DNA of 64,000 nucleotides from Cepaea nemoralis (GCA_014155875.1 JACEFZ010013274.1:1-64000), one strand, 5' to 3'. Positions 32,450 to 43,769 are shown, counted from the first letter of the stretch. Notes: generated by a model from the sequence alone, not told the origin. Made by a program: numbers and translations.

Positions 32450-34843
32450 TCATCCTCGTTGCACATCGAACCATTCAGTCCATAAGTGCTCGGATCCCCT
32501 CCTCAGCAAATCCCGCAGCGTGTAGCGGCTAACGACGCCAGTTCTGTGTTGGTTTATCAATCTTCTTTGGCTTCCTGCGTAGTGTTCTTGTTTGGCCACC
32601 CCTCTTTTAATTTGCTGCTCCTGCAGTCTGGCCATTGTTGTAGATTCACAGTCATCACTTGGTTCTCGCAAAAGTCTCACTTCTCGTAGAGCATTCAGAA
32701 TGTCAGCCTGGTCCATGGCGCGTCCGCCCTCCACAGTAGCCTCACCTGCGAGCTTGTCAGCCCGCTCATTTCCTTGTACTCCCGCATGACCTGGCACGAA
32801 GATGAAACTAATCTTTGCCAGCCGAGACCGCTTCAGAGGCAGCAGCCATTCTCTTCGGATCGACCCCTCCTCTATCCTCTTGATCATGTTCATTGAGTCG
32901 CTAAGGAAACAAGCCCTAGTGAATGTCTGTGTCTCGAGCCATGTTATTGCTTTACTTACTGCCATGACTTCCATGGTCAGGCTACTTGTGGTTTCAGTGA
33001 AAGCACCAGAGTCCTCCTTCACAATTCTCCCTCCGGCCCGAGCTGTAAAGGCCCATGAGCTTCTCACATGTCGGACGACCGACCCATCTGTGTAGATGAC
33101 CGCGTCACCGTCTAGCGAATTCTCGAAAATCAACGCTTGTACTTCAGCCTCAACAGCAGCCGGATTTTCTTGTCTGCATTTTCTATCTAGTTGGATGCAA
33201 ACTGAAAAGGATGTGCAGAAGTCTGTTGGCACTTGCACCCACTCCTCGCCAGGTTCTAAGTCCTCAAGTGAACACACCTGTTGAAGAATGTCTTCGGCTT
33301 GACCCATCCACGACCGTCCTCTTTTTAACCTGCTGCCCTTCACCTTCCTAATTTCACTATGCAGTGGATGTTGTGTGTTTGCGTTAATTCTGAGGTAGGC
33401 GCGTGCCCTGCAAACTTGTATTCTCTCTTCAATGGTTGGAAAATCAAGAAGGTAGCGCATCGCCCTGCATGCTGTATCTCTTGTACATCCAAGAATAATG
33501 CGCATAGCTTCATTCTGTATCCTTTCCATCCTTTCTATCTGCTTATGGCTGAGAGTCAGGATTGCCATTGCATACTCCAAAACAGACATGACCAGCCCCT
33601 CGTACAGAAGACATAGATGGCGCTGCTCACAGTTTGCTGCCGCCATCACCCGCATCGCTGCCAAACCCCGCTTGGCCTTTGTTATCACCTGGTCTATGTG
33701 CACATTATAAGCAAGGCTTCGATCAAACCGTATCCCCAGGTAATTCATTGCCTGCGTTCTTTCCACCGTCTCTGAACACAGCATTACAGTTGGTGTTGGG
33801 TTGTTGACAATATGATTATTCAACGAGAACCAAGTCACTGTTGCCTTTGTTGGGTTGACCATTGCCCCAGCTTCATCACACCAAGTACTTATGCGATTGA
33901 GTTCGGTTTGTAGTTCCACAGCAACCTCCTCTCTATCCTTACCCTGACGATACACTAAAACATCATCGGCATACGACAATGTCCTGCCAGGTCCAGTGAT
34001 CTGCTCACTGGTGATTCTCACTGTGTAGGCGTTGAACAGTACCGGAGATAATGGTGATCCCTGTGGTAGGCCAGGATATATTGTTGTTGGTTCCGAAGTC
34101 CAACTGCCACATCTAAAAACTACTTTCCGTTGGTAGAGGGCTGCAGCGATCCAACTAAGGAGGAATGGATTTACGTTTAGTTCAAGAAGCTGAAACATTA
34201 AAAAATCCAGTGGTACTCTGTTGTATGCGTCCTCAAGATCAATCGCTGCAGCAACGGTTTCAGTGCCTGAGTGGAAACCTTCATAGACATCATGGGCAAA
34301 GACTGCTGCATTGGTCCAGGTTTCTCTTTTTGGACGGTACCCACCCAGGGTAGGTGGGAAAACACCTTGCCTCTCTAGTTGGCTTGATATTTTCCTGGCA
34401 ATTACCTTCTCCAGCAGCTTGCCTATTGTATTCTGCATGGTTATAATTCGATATCCCTGAATTTTTTTGTGGTCTTTGTCAGGCTTCGGCAAGGGAATCA
34501 GATAGCTATGTAACCATTCCTCCTTGATGCTAGCACTCCCTATACTGTTGTTGTACATGTCTGCTAGTTTCTCTAGCTCATTGTCGGTACACCTATTTAT
34601 GTCGTTGTATCTTATGCCATCAGGACCTGGAGCACTGTTATTTGATCGTCGAAGCACAGCCTTGATTTCTTTCACTGTCACTGTGTCTTCCTCCGAAGTG
34701 TTCTGGGCCTTGCATCTGTCTGAGGTGACCTCCTTGGCCAGATTTCGGCCTCCCATGTCTGTCTGGTTGCCCTGCTCAAGGTAGCGTTCAAAGAGGGCTT
34801 TGCCCTTGTCCTCGTCAGTCCTCTGCCAGGATGAGGTCAGCAC
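32450..34843 (-). CDS. LINE reverse transcriptase and RNase H, 797-codon open frame
   Basis: RT motifs in order: NSAPGPDGIRYND, GYRIITMQNTIGKLLEK, VAAAIDLEDAYNRVPLDF, GLPQGSPLSPVLFN, active site LSYADDVLVY, then MNYLGIRFDRSL. The RNase H domain has AVIYTDGSVV, LTMEVMAVSKA, FLSDSMNMIK and GNERADKLAGEA, so all four acidic positions are present. The N-terminal part of ORF2 lies upstream in another frame (34815-35117), so the true polyprotein is broken near 34830. The first Met is probably not the native start. Confidence 0.88.
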   Translation of the reverse strand: MLTSSWQRTDEDKGKALFERYLEQGNQTDMGGRNLAKEVTSDRCKAQNTSEEDTVTVKEIKAVLRRSNNSAPGPDGIRYNDINRCTDNELEKLADMYNNSIGSASIKEEWLHSYLIPLPKPDKDHKKIQGYRIITMQNTIGKLLEKVIARKISSQLERQGVFPPTLGGYRPKRETWTNAAVFAHDVYEGFHSGTETVAAAIDLEDAYNRVPLDFLMFQLLELNVNPFLLSWIAAALYQRKVVFRCGSWTSEPTTIYPGLPQGSPLSPVLFNAYTVRITSEQITGPGRTLSYADDVLVYRQGKDREEVAVELQTELNRISTWCDEAGAMVNPTKATVTWFSLNNHIVNNPTPTVMLCSETVERTQAMNYLGIRFDRSLAYNVHIDQVITKAKRGLAAMRVMAAANCEQRHLCLLYEGLVMSVLEYAMAILTLSHKQIERMERIQNEAMRIILGCTRDTACRAMRYLLDFPTIEERIQVCRARAYLRINANTQHPLHSEIRKVKGSRLKRGRSWMGQAEDILQQVCSLEDLEPGEEWVQVPTDFCTSFSVCIQLDRKCRQENPAAVEAEVQALIFENSLDGDAVIYTDGSVVRHVRSSWAFTARAGGRIVKEDSGAFTETTSSLTMEVMAVSKAITWLETQTFTRACFLSDSMNMIKRIEEGSIRREWLLPLKRSRLAKISFIFVPGHAGVQGNERADKLAGEATVEGGRAMDQADILNALREVRLLREPSDDCESTTMARLQEQQIKRGVAKQEHYAGSQRRLINQHRTGVVSRYTLRDLLRRGSEHLWTEWFDVQRG

Positions 34844-35449
34844 CTTGGAAGTCTGAAATGCTCTTATTCTTGACTACACCACTCATGCTTTTATGTAGTC
34901 GCCAGAACAATTTCAGTGACTTGTCTGTGCTTACTCTTTGACACACCTCTGCCCATTTTTCGCTTTTAAACACCTTGACCAGTTTTTTTAAATAGCTTAC
35001 TTTTGTGTGCATCTCTCTTTCTAAGTGCAAGCAGGGACTAGGATGACCAGCTCTGTTCTTCTTGGCATTTTGCCATCTCCTTACAGCACTACGCTTATCC
35101 ACCCAGGCCTTCTCCACCTCAAAACTCCATCACGGTGGCTGCTCCCAGCTTTTTTTCCTGCCCTGAAACGTTCTGCGCTTGTCACGTCTTATTTTACTCA
35201 CCACATCTTGCCCTGTACTGTCATACTGGAACGTCTTTACCTTTAGCTTGTGCTGCCTGGTTCTGCCTTTCTCCACCAATATGCTGCAAGGGTGGTGGTC
35301 GCTGCCATGGTGTCCTAGGACACCCCATCTACACACTGTAGTGAGTGAAGGTGAAACTAGCGCCAGATCAATAGCACTGTCCTCATCGCCTGGACGGCTT
35401 GCTGTCCTGGTGACACAGCCACTGTTGATACAAACTAGGTCGATGGTGG
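34815..35449 (-). pseudogene. Endonuclease end and linker of the same LINE, out of frame
   Basis: Minus frames 35117-34815 (AVRRWQNAKKNRAGHPS, FWRLHKSMSGVVKN) and 35336-35130 (GVLGHHGSDHHPCSILV) give the SDH motif at the end of an APE-type domain and the helical linker before RT. They are separated from each other and from the RT by frameshifts. Confidence 0.75.
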
Positions 35450-35678
35450 TGAAGTGGTCAAGCCGTCTGACTCGGGCTCCGAAGGTTGTATGTTCGATTC
35501 CGGGCCGCCTCCTTCATTTCACGAGTGTATTTTTCGGAGACTGCCGAGGGTCGTCGCTGGAGCTACGGAGTTCGTGCTGTGTGCGACGCTTTCCACGCTG
35601 CGGAAAGAGACTGAGCCATATGGGATAAAAACCCGGTGCAATGCAGTCGACCCTGTTGACTTTTAAGCTACTTCTTTT
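35448..35678 (+). mobile_element. tRNA-derived SINE, copy 3
   Basis: Same family as 24958-25206 in the opposite orientation: A box near 35449 (tggtgaagtgg), B box GTTCGATTCC (35491-35500), GCGGAAAGAG, then gttgacttttaagct and an A/T-rich tail. It lies at the 5' edge of the LINE and no clear target duplication was seen. Confidence 0.8.
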
Positions 35679-36019
35679 ACTGCACCCACTCCCATACGAA
35701 TCCGGATACGCCTTGTGTCGTCATCTGAATTGGTGGGGCATGCATTACTGTAAAAACAAATTTGTTAGCGAGAAATCACTAGTTTTTCATCAAAACATCA
35801 AAGAAATGTCGCCGCTTTCGATGATTTAAGCAGCTTTTGGACCTATCATAGACATATTCCTTGGGTGGGGGTAAATATAAGACGGCAGGAAAAATTTCAT
35901 AACGATGCAACAGACAGTTTTCAAAATAATTGATCATGAATGACGGCATTCATTTCTGGACATACTATAATCGTTCCCACCGCTATCTAATTGAAAGTTC
36001 TGGTCTTACCTCTCAATTT
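35679..36019. other. Unassigned interval
   Basis: About 340 bases between a SINE and an RNase H fragment; no gene or repeat recognised. Confidence 0.4.
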
Positions 36020-36440
36020 TGAGATTCTACCGGAACCCCTGCCAATCCACCGCAATCTCATTCTTTCCACATAGGGTTCTTAATCTGTTCTTCCACCTTC
36101 TCCACCTGGTCCCACAGGCGCACAACCACCTCTCAGTTGTCCATTGGTAATCGACCACCAAGAGGTGCATTCCCTGCCAGCCTATCAGCCTGTTCATCCC
36201 CCGCACTCCCGCATGACCAGGGCAAAAAACCCATACAATTCTCACAATCTGTGACCTCTGAAGCGAGGTGAGCCATTCTATAAGAAGCTTTCCTGTTTCC
36301 ACCTTACTAAGCATACTCCTTGAGTCCGCGATGAAGACAATGTGTGGTGCAGTTATCTCCTCTAACCAACGGAAAGCCGCTGTGACTGCTTCCACTTCCA
36401 TTCTCATGCTGTAGGCCGTAGCAGTCCACATCAAGGATAC
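36020..36440 (-). pseudogene. RNase H fragment of a second I-like LINE family
   Basis: The minus frame 36434-36027 has RMEVEAVTAAFRWLEE, IVFIADSRSMLSKVETG and VWVFCPGHAGVRG, matching RNase H motifs. The sequence differs from the neighbouring LINE, so it is a separate family. The GNERADRLAG motif is frameshifted. Confidence 0.7.
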
Positions 36441-36603
36441 AGATAAGTAACTTGAGTGTGTGTGTGTGCGCGCGCGCGTGTGTGTACTGTCGTTTAGTGT
36501 TTTCCATGTAGTTGTATCGGTGTGTGTTGTTTGTGTGCTAACGAAGGCTATCCCAGAGGGCCTTCACCACATCTGCCTTATCATTAATCAATCAGTTATC
36601 ATT

Positions 36604-38113
36604 TATCAGTTGGGGTATCTTCATTGCACTCCGGACAGGTCCATAGGTGCTCAAATTCCCCCCCCCCCCCCCCAGCATATGCATCAGCGTCCGATGGTTG
36701 ATAGTGCCAGTTCTGTGTTTGTTGACGAGGCACCTCGTTTTCCCGATGTACTTCTCGCGTCTGGCCGTGCCGATTCTTACTCCCAAGCCTTTCATCCTGG
36801 ACAGCGATGTGGATTCACTGACGTTAAAGTCCTCTGTTCTCGCCATATCTTTGAGGACGTTAATAACATCGGCACGATCCATGGGCTGGCCGTCTACAGG
36901 GGTTGCAGAGCCAGCCAGTTTATCAGCTCGTTCATTTCCCTCGACTCCCTCATGTCCCGGGACGAAGATGAAGGTGACATTACAGACAACAGACTTCCGC
37001 ATGGACTCAGTCCACTGTCTACGTACAGATCCAGCTTTGACCTTCTGAATCATGCTCATTGAATCACTTAGTACACACACTTTGGTATAATGCCGTGATT
37101 CCAGCCATACGAAAGCCCGTGTAACTGCCATCACCTCCATCGTCATGCTGCTCATGGTCATAGAGTGGGCACCACTGGATTCTTGAACGGTTAGGCCCGC
37201 TGAACGGGCTGTAAACGCTCACGCACTTCTCTGCTGCTTTACTCAGATAGCCAAGAAGGGCTCATCTATACAAATGGATATGTTGTAAAAAAAAAGTCGA
37301 CTTTTTTACAACAGATCCATCTGTATAAATGAGCCCTTCGGGGCTATCTGAGTGTTCATAGATGAGCGCGTTGACCTCTGCATTGACAGTGGCAGGGTTC
37401 TGCTCTCTGCACCGTCTGTCGAGTGTGATAATGCAGGAGAAAGTGCACTTAAAAGCTGGAGGCACCGGTACCCATTCCTTGCCAGGGTTGATACTGGTAA
37501 GACTGCAGACCTGTCTGAAGACATCTTCCGCCCGACCCATCCATGATTTGCCCCTCTTTAGCCTGTCACCCTTTTCTCTGAATATAGCGTCATGCAGAGG
37601 GTGCTGCTCATCTGCACTTATTTTTAAGTATGCACGAGCTCTCCAGATCTTGATCCTGTGTTCCATTGTCGTGAAGTCAAGGAGGTATCTCATTGCTACA
37701 CAGCTGGTGTCTCTCGTGCAGCCCAAAATGATGCGCGTGGCTTCGTTTTGTACCTTTTCAAATCTTCCAATCTGTGTAGGGCTGACAGTGAGGATGACCA
37801 GGGCATACTCGATGCGTGAAAGCACCAGTCCTTGGAACAGAAGTATTAGCAGTCTTTGCTCGATATTGGCAGTCGCCATGACTCTCATTGCTGACAAACC
37901 TTTTCGAGCTTTCGTTATGACATAATCGACATGATCTCTGAAGGACAGGCTACGATCAAGCCTCACGCCAAGATATTTCATTGACTGAGTTCTACTCAAA
38001 ATGCTCCCATCCATTCTTACTGCCGGGAGGTCTGTGTTCACAATATGGTTGTTTAGGGGGAACCATGTAACCGATGCCTTTGCAGGGTTGACAAGGGCAA
38101 TCGGCATCAGCAC
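36604..38113 (-). pseudogene. RNase-H LINE fragment, copy 2, with inverted duplication
   Basis: The frame 38113-37262 gives the RT thumb to RNase H start (MKYLGVRLDRSLSFRDHVDY, MRYLLDFTTMEHRIKI, GLIYTDGSVVKKS); the frame 37161-36592 gives the rest of RNase H (MTMEVMAVTRAF, LSDSMSMIQKVKAG, FVPGHEGVEGNERADKLAGS). A foldback at 37246-37347 separates them. The RT catalytic region is missing upstream: the LINE ends near 38113 at the same junction as the 16.1-kb copy. Confidence 0.88.
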
Positions 38114-38783
38114 ACCATGAGGAAATTAGATCTAGTTAGTGTTGCCATATCCCTTTGATGAAAAAGCACCAAAATCGACCCCCCAAAAAAGCACTAAAAA
38201 GCACCCCAAAAAAGTTAGGTGTGTATGTCATTCCCTTCAGCTGGCAGTGCCACATTTTTGTAAAACAATTGGCACTCAATAGGTGATGTGGTCAATAGCG
38301 CACACTTCGCCTTTACTTTCCAGAACATTTCATTGACCTTAGTTTCGGCTGAGTCAACCCGGGAGCAATAGTGGGGACTCAATTACATGATCTACGGGCT
38401 AACCATGAGCTATCGTGCGTGCTCTCGACGGCCTGTGCACTTGGTAAGCGAAATTGAAGGGGAAACAAATACCTCTTTTTCACGGGATCATAATATTCAT
38501 TTTTTTTGTTTGCAAGGGACATAACTCGCCAACGTTTTTCTAAAGAAGCAATTAGTTGCATTAATTGTTAAATATTTAATATAATGACACCACTTATTCA
38601 CAGTTAACACAATAATTTGACTTCCTAAAGTTTCAAATACTTCTACTGCTAAAAATAATAAAATGTACTTGTTAATGCAATATATACAATGTATTAACAC
38701 TGCAAGCTCCTTGCACGATGTCAACGACTGTCCCCCCAATGGACGCCCTGATTTCTGGTCTCTCTTCACAACGTGTAAATTAT
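36655..38783. repeat. Copy 2 of duplicated locus (compare 2071-2280 and 15385-16815)
   Basis: This copy is uninterrupted by element B. It includes the LINE fragment and about 670 bases of non-LINE sequence (38114-38783) in which I see no gene. Relative to it, copy 1 lacks 36873-37345. Confidence 0.82.
37246..37347. repeat. Foldback palindrome of about 100 bp
   Basis: gatagccaagaagggctcat at the left edge is mirrored by atgagcccttcggggctatc at the right. The centre is aaaaaagtcgactttttt. The right arm is LINE coding sequence (SDSPEGLIYTDGSVV) and the left arm is its imperfect inverted copy. Confidence 0.9.
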
Positions 38784-38804
38784 TGCTGCCAGATAATTGT
38801 ATTT

Positions 38805-38913
38805 GTATCGTTGGTATTGTTACAGAGCGTTGCATATGGAAGTGTGGGTGACATATGCACAAATTTTTACAATGTTTCATAACACTCAATAAAGGTGTTA
38901 AAAAAAAAAAAAA
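38805..38913 (+). mobile_element. 109-bp retroposed fragment with poly-A and TSD
   Basis: It is flanked by the exact 14-bp repeat agataattgtattt (38791-38804, 38914-38927) and ends aataaaggtgtt plus about 14 A. It looks like the 3' end of a polyadenylated transcript or a short SINE. The source is unknown. Confidence 0.82.
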
Positions 38914-38970
38914 AGATAATTGTATTTAGCGCCGTAGTTGTTTGTGTTCATTCAGTGATTACCAACTGCC

Positions 38971-41429
38971 ATGACAGAAGAAGACATCAAGCCCAACTGG
39001 AACCCGGCGACATTGATTGCCGACAGGCTCAAGTTGAGTCGTCGCAGTGTGGGTAATGTCATCAATCTCCTCAACCAGGGCGCCACCATTCCCTTTATCG
39101 CCAGGTACATGAAAGAAATGACCGACAATATGGAGCCTGAAATTCTGAGAGAGGTTGCTGAAGGGGTAGAAGAGCTTAGAACGGCGGAGACAAAAGTACA
39201 GACTGTCTACAAGTCCATTCAGAAGCTGGGGAAGATGACCAAGTATCTGGACACGTCTCTCAGATGCACTACCTCTGTAGCAGAAGTGGAAAATTTGTAC
39301 GCACCATTCAAGCCTGGCCACAAGGGTACCTACGCTGAAAGAGCCAGTGCCCTGGGACTGAAGCCACTGGCCAGAGATTTACTGGATGGAAAGTATGTCC
39401 GTCTCCAGTCAGCGGTCAATGTGAGCATCAAAGGTCAGTGGGCGATGTGGAGTAGGGGATCAAGCACATCATTGCTGACATCGTGGCCAAGGACAGTGCG
39501 GTCATGGAGGAGACCAGAAAGCTCTTCGACAGATGGAATGTCATGATAGAGAGCAACAAGAATAAAAAGAGCTCTGCTGCCAAGAAGACTGACAAGAAGA
39601 CAGACAAGAAGACGGAAAAGATGAAGGCCAGCCCCGGCAAGGAAAATGCCAGAATGCAGGAGCAGAAGTTTGAGCAGTACTTTGAGTTCAAGGTGCCGGT
39701 GAAGGCTATCAGACCACATCAGATCCTGGCCTTGAACCGGGGGGAGGACTTGAAGATTTTAACTATCAAGGTCACTGTTCCTAGTGGAGCCAAAAATATG
39801 TTCATGAACTTTGCAGCAGACAAGTATTTGAGGAGCATACAGTTCCCCGAGAACTGCTCCCTGGTCAGACAAGCCATCATGGACGCCTACGACCGACTCA
39901 TTGAACCCATGTTGTGTCGACAGATACGGTCAGACCTGACCGAAAACGCAGAAAAGGCATCAGTGACCTTGGTTTCTTCCAACCTGAAGAAGCTGCTGTT
40001 GACACAACCCGTAAAGAACAAAACCATCCTGGGTATCGACCCGGTGTTCAGGAATGGTTGCAAGCTGGCAGTTATCTCCCCCACCAGCCAGGTTTTATGG
40101 ACAGGAGTCGTGTACCTTCACAGCTCACCCAACACTTTCCTGGAGATGAGAACTGTCTCTTCTGCTGTCAATGACTACAGGTGTGAGATCATAACTATTG
40201 GCAACGGTGTGGCCTGTCGGGAGACGGAGAAAATCATTTCCGACATGATCAAGCGTAGACAGTTTTACTCAAGCACGGTACAGTATTGTATCATTGATGA
40301 GAGTGGAGAGCCTCCATCTACAGCGTCTCAGATCAAGCCAAACTTGACCTTCCAGAACTTGACCACGCCTTGAGAGGGGCAGTGTCACTTGCCCGCAGAC
40401 TACAGGACCCTCTAGCAGAGTTCGTCAAGATCGAGCCCAAGCATCTGGGTGTGGGCATGTACCAGCATGACGTCAACTGCAACAAGCTTCAAACAGCGCT
40501 TGACTCTGTTGTAGAAGAGTGTGTCAGCTTTGTTGGGGTGGACATCAACACCTGTAGCCAGAGCTTGTTGAAGAAAGTTGCTGGTCTCAACGCTGCCAAA
40601 GCCAAAAGTCTCCTGGAATGGAGAGCCAAGAATGGCTACTTTACCAACAGGCAACAGCTGCTCGGGGTCAAAGGTCTCGGGAAGAAAGGATTTGAGCAGT
40701 GCGCTGGCTTCATCAGAGTCTCCAAACATAGCATTGGTTCTGATGGAGCTCTCAGAGGAGTGAAAGATGAAGTGAAGATTGAAAAACAGGAGGAAGAGGA
40801 AGAGACAGAGGGTAAGACTACCAGGAAGAGAAAAACTACAGCTGCAGGGCCCAGCAAGAGAAAGAAAGCTAAAGTTGAAATAGCAGAGGACTGGAATTCC
40901 CTAGACGCAACGGCCATACACCCAGAATCATATGATCTTGCACACAAGTTGACGTCACATCTTGGTGTGGATGTGACGAATATCGGCACGGATGCTTTCA
41001 TTCAAGATGTCAGACGGAAAGCAACAGTAAATAATGTGAAGTCTTTCTGTGAATGTGAGCAGGCTGGCTCAGCTACTGTCCAGCTTATTGTAGATGCATT
41101 CCAACAACCCTTGTCTTCTGACTTCCGAGATAAGTTCTAGAAGCCCCTTTTCAAGCAGGAAGTGGTGTCACTATCAGATCTACGATGTGGAGTGGAGGTG
41201 ACCGGACGAATTACCAATGTCACCCACTTCGGGGCATTTGTGGACATTGGTGTTGGCTTAAACGGTCTGATTCACATCAGCAAAATGCAATCCTGAGCTC
41301 AACTGGGAGTTGGGGATAATGTAACAGTCACAGTTGAAAATATAGATCATGATCGCAAGCGGATTGGATTGAATCTCAAACGTCGTTAATGTAAATAAAG
41401 TCAATGTTCATGTTTAAAAAAAAAAAAAA
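38971..41429 (+). pseudogene. SRBD1: Processed retrocopy of SRBD1 (Tex-like S1 RNA-binding protein)
   Basis: The sequence is colinear with a Tex/SRBD1 protein without introns. It shows the Tex N-terminal helical region (NLLNQGATIPFIARYMKEMT, GTYAERASALGLKPLARDLL), a YqgF-like domain (KTILGIDPVFRNGCKLAVIS), helix-hairpin-helix (GLNAAKAKSLLEWRAKNGYF) and a C-terminal S1 domain (GRITNVTHFGAFVDIGVGLN, DHDRKRIGLNLKRR, stop 41387-41389). AATAAA lies at 41394 and a poly-A tail at 41416-41429. Frameshifts near 39435 and 40330-40370 and stops at 41138-41140 and near 41295 disrupt it. In the family the protein binds nucleic acid; this copy cannot make it. The N-terminus is shorter than in vertebrate SRBD1. 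Confidence 0.92.
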
Positions 41430-41437
41430 TTGTAATC

Positions 41438-42703
41438 AGCACCGCTGATGCCTGCTACGTGTCGCAGTATGACGGAAATATGCCGATACTGCGCCGCTCA
41501 CTTCTAGGAGTGTCCGCTGGCCAAGATGGACACGGACTTCCGAGCACCCAACAACAAAAGAAAGTGTGCCAACTGCCTGGGCAAACATGGAGCAAGATAC
41601 CTGGGCTGTCCGTACCTGCAGAGACATAGAGACATCTTAAAAATCGCCATCATCACAAAGACACCATTCAAGGAAGCAATGCAGAGGGGCGAGACAGCCA
41701 CGGGAATAGCACAAGCCGAAAGAGATCAACTTCAAAAACAGATAGACGAGTTGAAGAGACAAATCAAGGCACTGCTAACGCCGACCCCGAATAACGACAA
41801 CGAAAAACTACTGGCGAAAATGAAGGAGATACAGCAAAACATCAAGCAAGAAGTAGAACATATCGCACTGATTAAGAAGGAGAATGAAGAGATTCTACGA
41901 AACATCAAAGTGGAGAGAGAAATGCTAAAAAGAGAACTAACCCAAAGAAAACCAGTTGAAGCCAAGGAAACGATCACAGAATAGCCGCAAGATGAAACCC
42001 AACAAAAGGCCGATACGATACAGAACTTCTTCGTGCCACCTGGGGCCAAGAGGAAACCAGTATACCATGAGACCACTGGAGAAATCATAGGGTCGGAGAG
42101 TGACGGCGGCACAGAGTACCCTGCTCCAATGACAAGGGAGGAATTTCAAGCGTTGGGCAGAATGAATAAAGTTGAGCTAGCAGAATGGGAGAGGAAACAA
42201 GAAAGCAGATCACTCGAAATGGACAAGAGGCGCGAAAGAATCAACAGAGAGAGGAAAGAGATATTGCGCAAACAAGAAATGGAAACCGCCGAGAAGCTCC
42301 TACACAAAATACACAAAAAAGAAAGGTAACAAAACAAATAAAAAGTCCTTTTAAGGACTGCAACCTTCCACGCCAGAGGAACCAGCAGCCTTCATCAACA
42401 ACAGACACCACCAGAGGAGACAGGTCCTTCAAAGGACTGCAGCCAATCAAACCAGACGAGCCAGGAGCCTGCACCAACAAAGAAAACCACAAGAGGAAAC
42501 ATGCACAAAGGACAGCCGCCGACCAATCCCACTGCTGACGTCACAGACACAAACGCTACATAACCAGTCCGAGATAGGACTCACAAGACAAGAATTAGGG
42601 TGAATAAACCCACAAAAACCACGTACCTCAACAATAACCACAGCTGATGAAGCAGGTTAGACGAGGTCGAATTTGGAATTTTTGTTTTTGAATTGGAATC
42701 GAA
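41438..42703 (+). pseudogene. ORF1-type LINE fragment with zinc knuckles and coiled coil
   Basis: The region begins inside a zinc knuckle (EICRYCAAHF then a stop), then 41526-41984 encodes APNNKRKCANCLGKHGARYL and a long coiled coil rich in E/K/Q. 42033-42329 continues with PPGAKRKPVYHETTG and more coiled coil. This is homologous to 47480-48214. It is flanked on both sides by attgtaatc (41429-41437, 42704-42712) and has no RT behind it. Confidence 0.75.
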
Positions 42704-42712
42704 ATTGTAATC

Positions 42713-43320
42713 ACAATTAGAAAAAAAAATGCCATTATTATTACTTTAAAAAAAATTAATAATATCAAAAACATATAAGATGTTTTACACCCGATCGTCT
42801 TGACAGACGATATTTGGTTTCTGCTGCAAGGATCAAAATATACAACCCCTGCTGTGGAAAATTTTAGAACGGGTGAGCGTCACGCGAGCCCTGTGTGTGG
42901 CTTATTTTGTTAATACTTGGGAACACTTCTCACTAGGTAGTAACAAGCATTGGAGAGCGCAGATAGTACACGCCGCAATTCTTCCTCAGGGTGCGTTGAA
43001 TCACAGATCCAACCCTCTCCTCCTCCCCCAAACAACTTTACAGATATATATATATAGCTCCTCTGGCCTAGGCACACAAAGGCTTCGTGAAAACTGGCTG
43101 CGTGTCCGCTGTAAAACCGTCTAGTGGCTGGTGGTCACTAAGCAATTTTGTGTCCAGCGTTTTGCCCTTTGCCTAAATTCAACACGATTCCCCAGCACGA
43201 ATATAAACATTGTTGTAGAACACAAAAGGCTAACATGTATGGTATTTATATATGGGTAGCGATGTATGGGTGAATTCGTGTAGGTATTTATGTAAATATA
43301 ATTATGGCTTGGTGTTGATA
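42713..43320. other. Unassigned interval
   Basis: About 600 bases: an A-rich start, then mixed sequence with a short TA run near 43048. No gene recognised. Confidence 0.4.
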
Positions 43321-43673
43321 CAGGGGCGTCACTAGGGGGGTGCGGGCCGCACCGGGTGACACCATCAAGGGGTGACACCAAAATAAAAAAATTGCAAATT
43401 TGACAAAGCAGACATAGCAAAATAACAAAAATTTAACTTTGTCCGAGTTTGTCGAAGTTCTTTATTTATGTTTTACCTGAAGTATTGAAGTTATATTGTT
43501 CAATTTCTTTTCTTTCTTATGTCCTTATTAACTTTTTGACTTATTTTACAAACATTACTATATGCGATTATATATGGTACAAGAACACTCGGAAGAAGAC
43601 CATGGTGAAAGTCTAGAGGGGTGACACCAAGACTTTACCGCACTGGGTGACACCAACCCCAGTGACGCCACTG
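43321..43673. mobile_element. hAT MITE 2
   Basis: Imperfect terminal inverted repeats CAGGGGCGTCACTAGGGG / CAGTGGCGTCACTGGGG, 8-bp duplication TGTTGATA (43313-43320, 43674-43681). 353 bp, non-coding; ggggtgacacca occurs near both ends. Confidence 0.85.
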
Positions 43674-43769
43674 TGTTGATATACAGGTATTTATATGAAT
43701 ATATGCATAGGGAAATACCCCCCCCCCCCCCCCAAAAAAAAAAAATAAATAAATAAATAAATAAATTTG

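Larger units (their letters stand above)
32417..35449 (-). mobile_element. RNase-H LINE (Ingi/I-like) with (CTAA)n tail, 5' truncated
   Basis: The minus-strand 3' end is a (CTAA)6-7 tail (plus strand gttagttag, 32417-32442). The coding region runs from the end of the endonuclease (EDSAIDLALVSPSLTTVCRW and GVLGHHGSDHHP, about 35310-35430) through RT and RNase H. The 5' end meets a SINE near 35449. Related fragments: 2071, 15385, 36604 and 60266. Confidence 0.88.

Noticed and set aside
35343..35678. Plus-strand ORFs around 35179-35666 as genes
   Set aside because: They run antisense through the LINE endonuclease and into the SINE; no conserved product.
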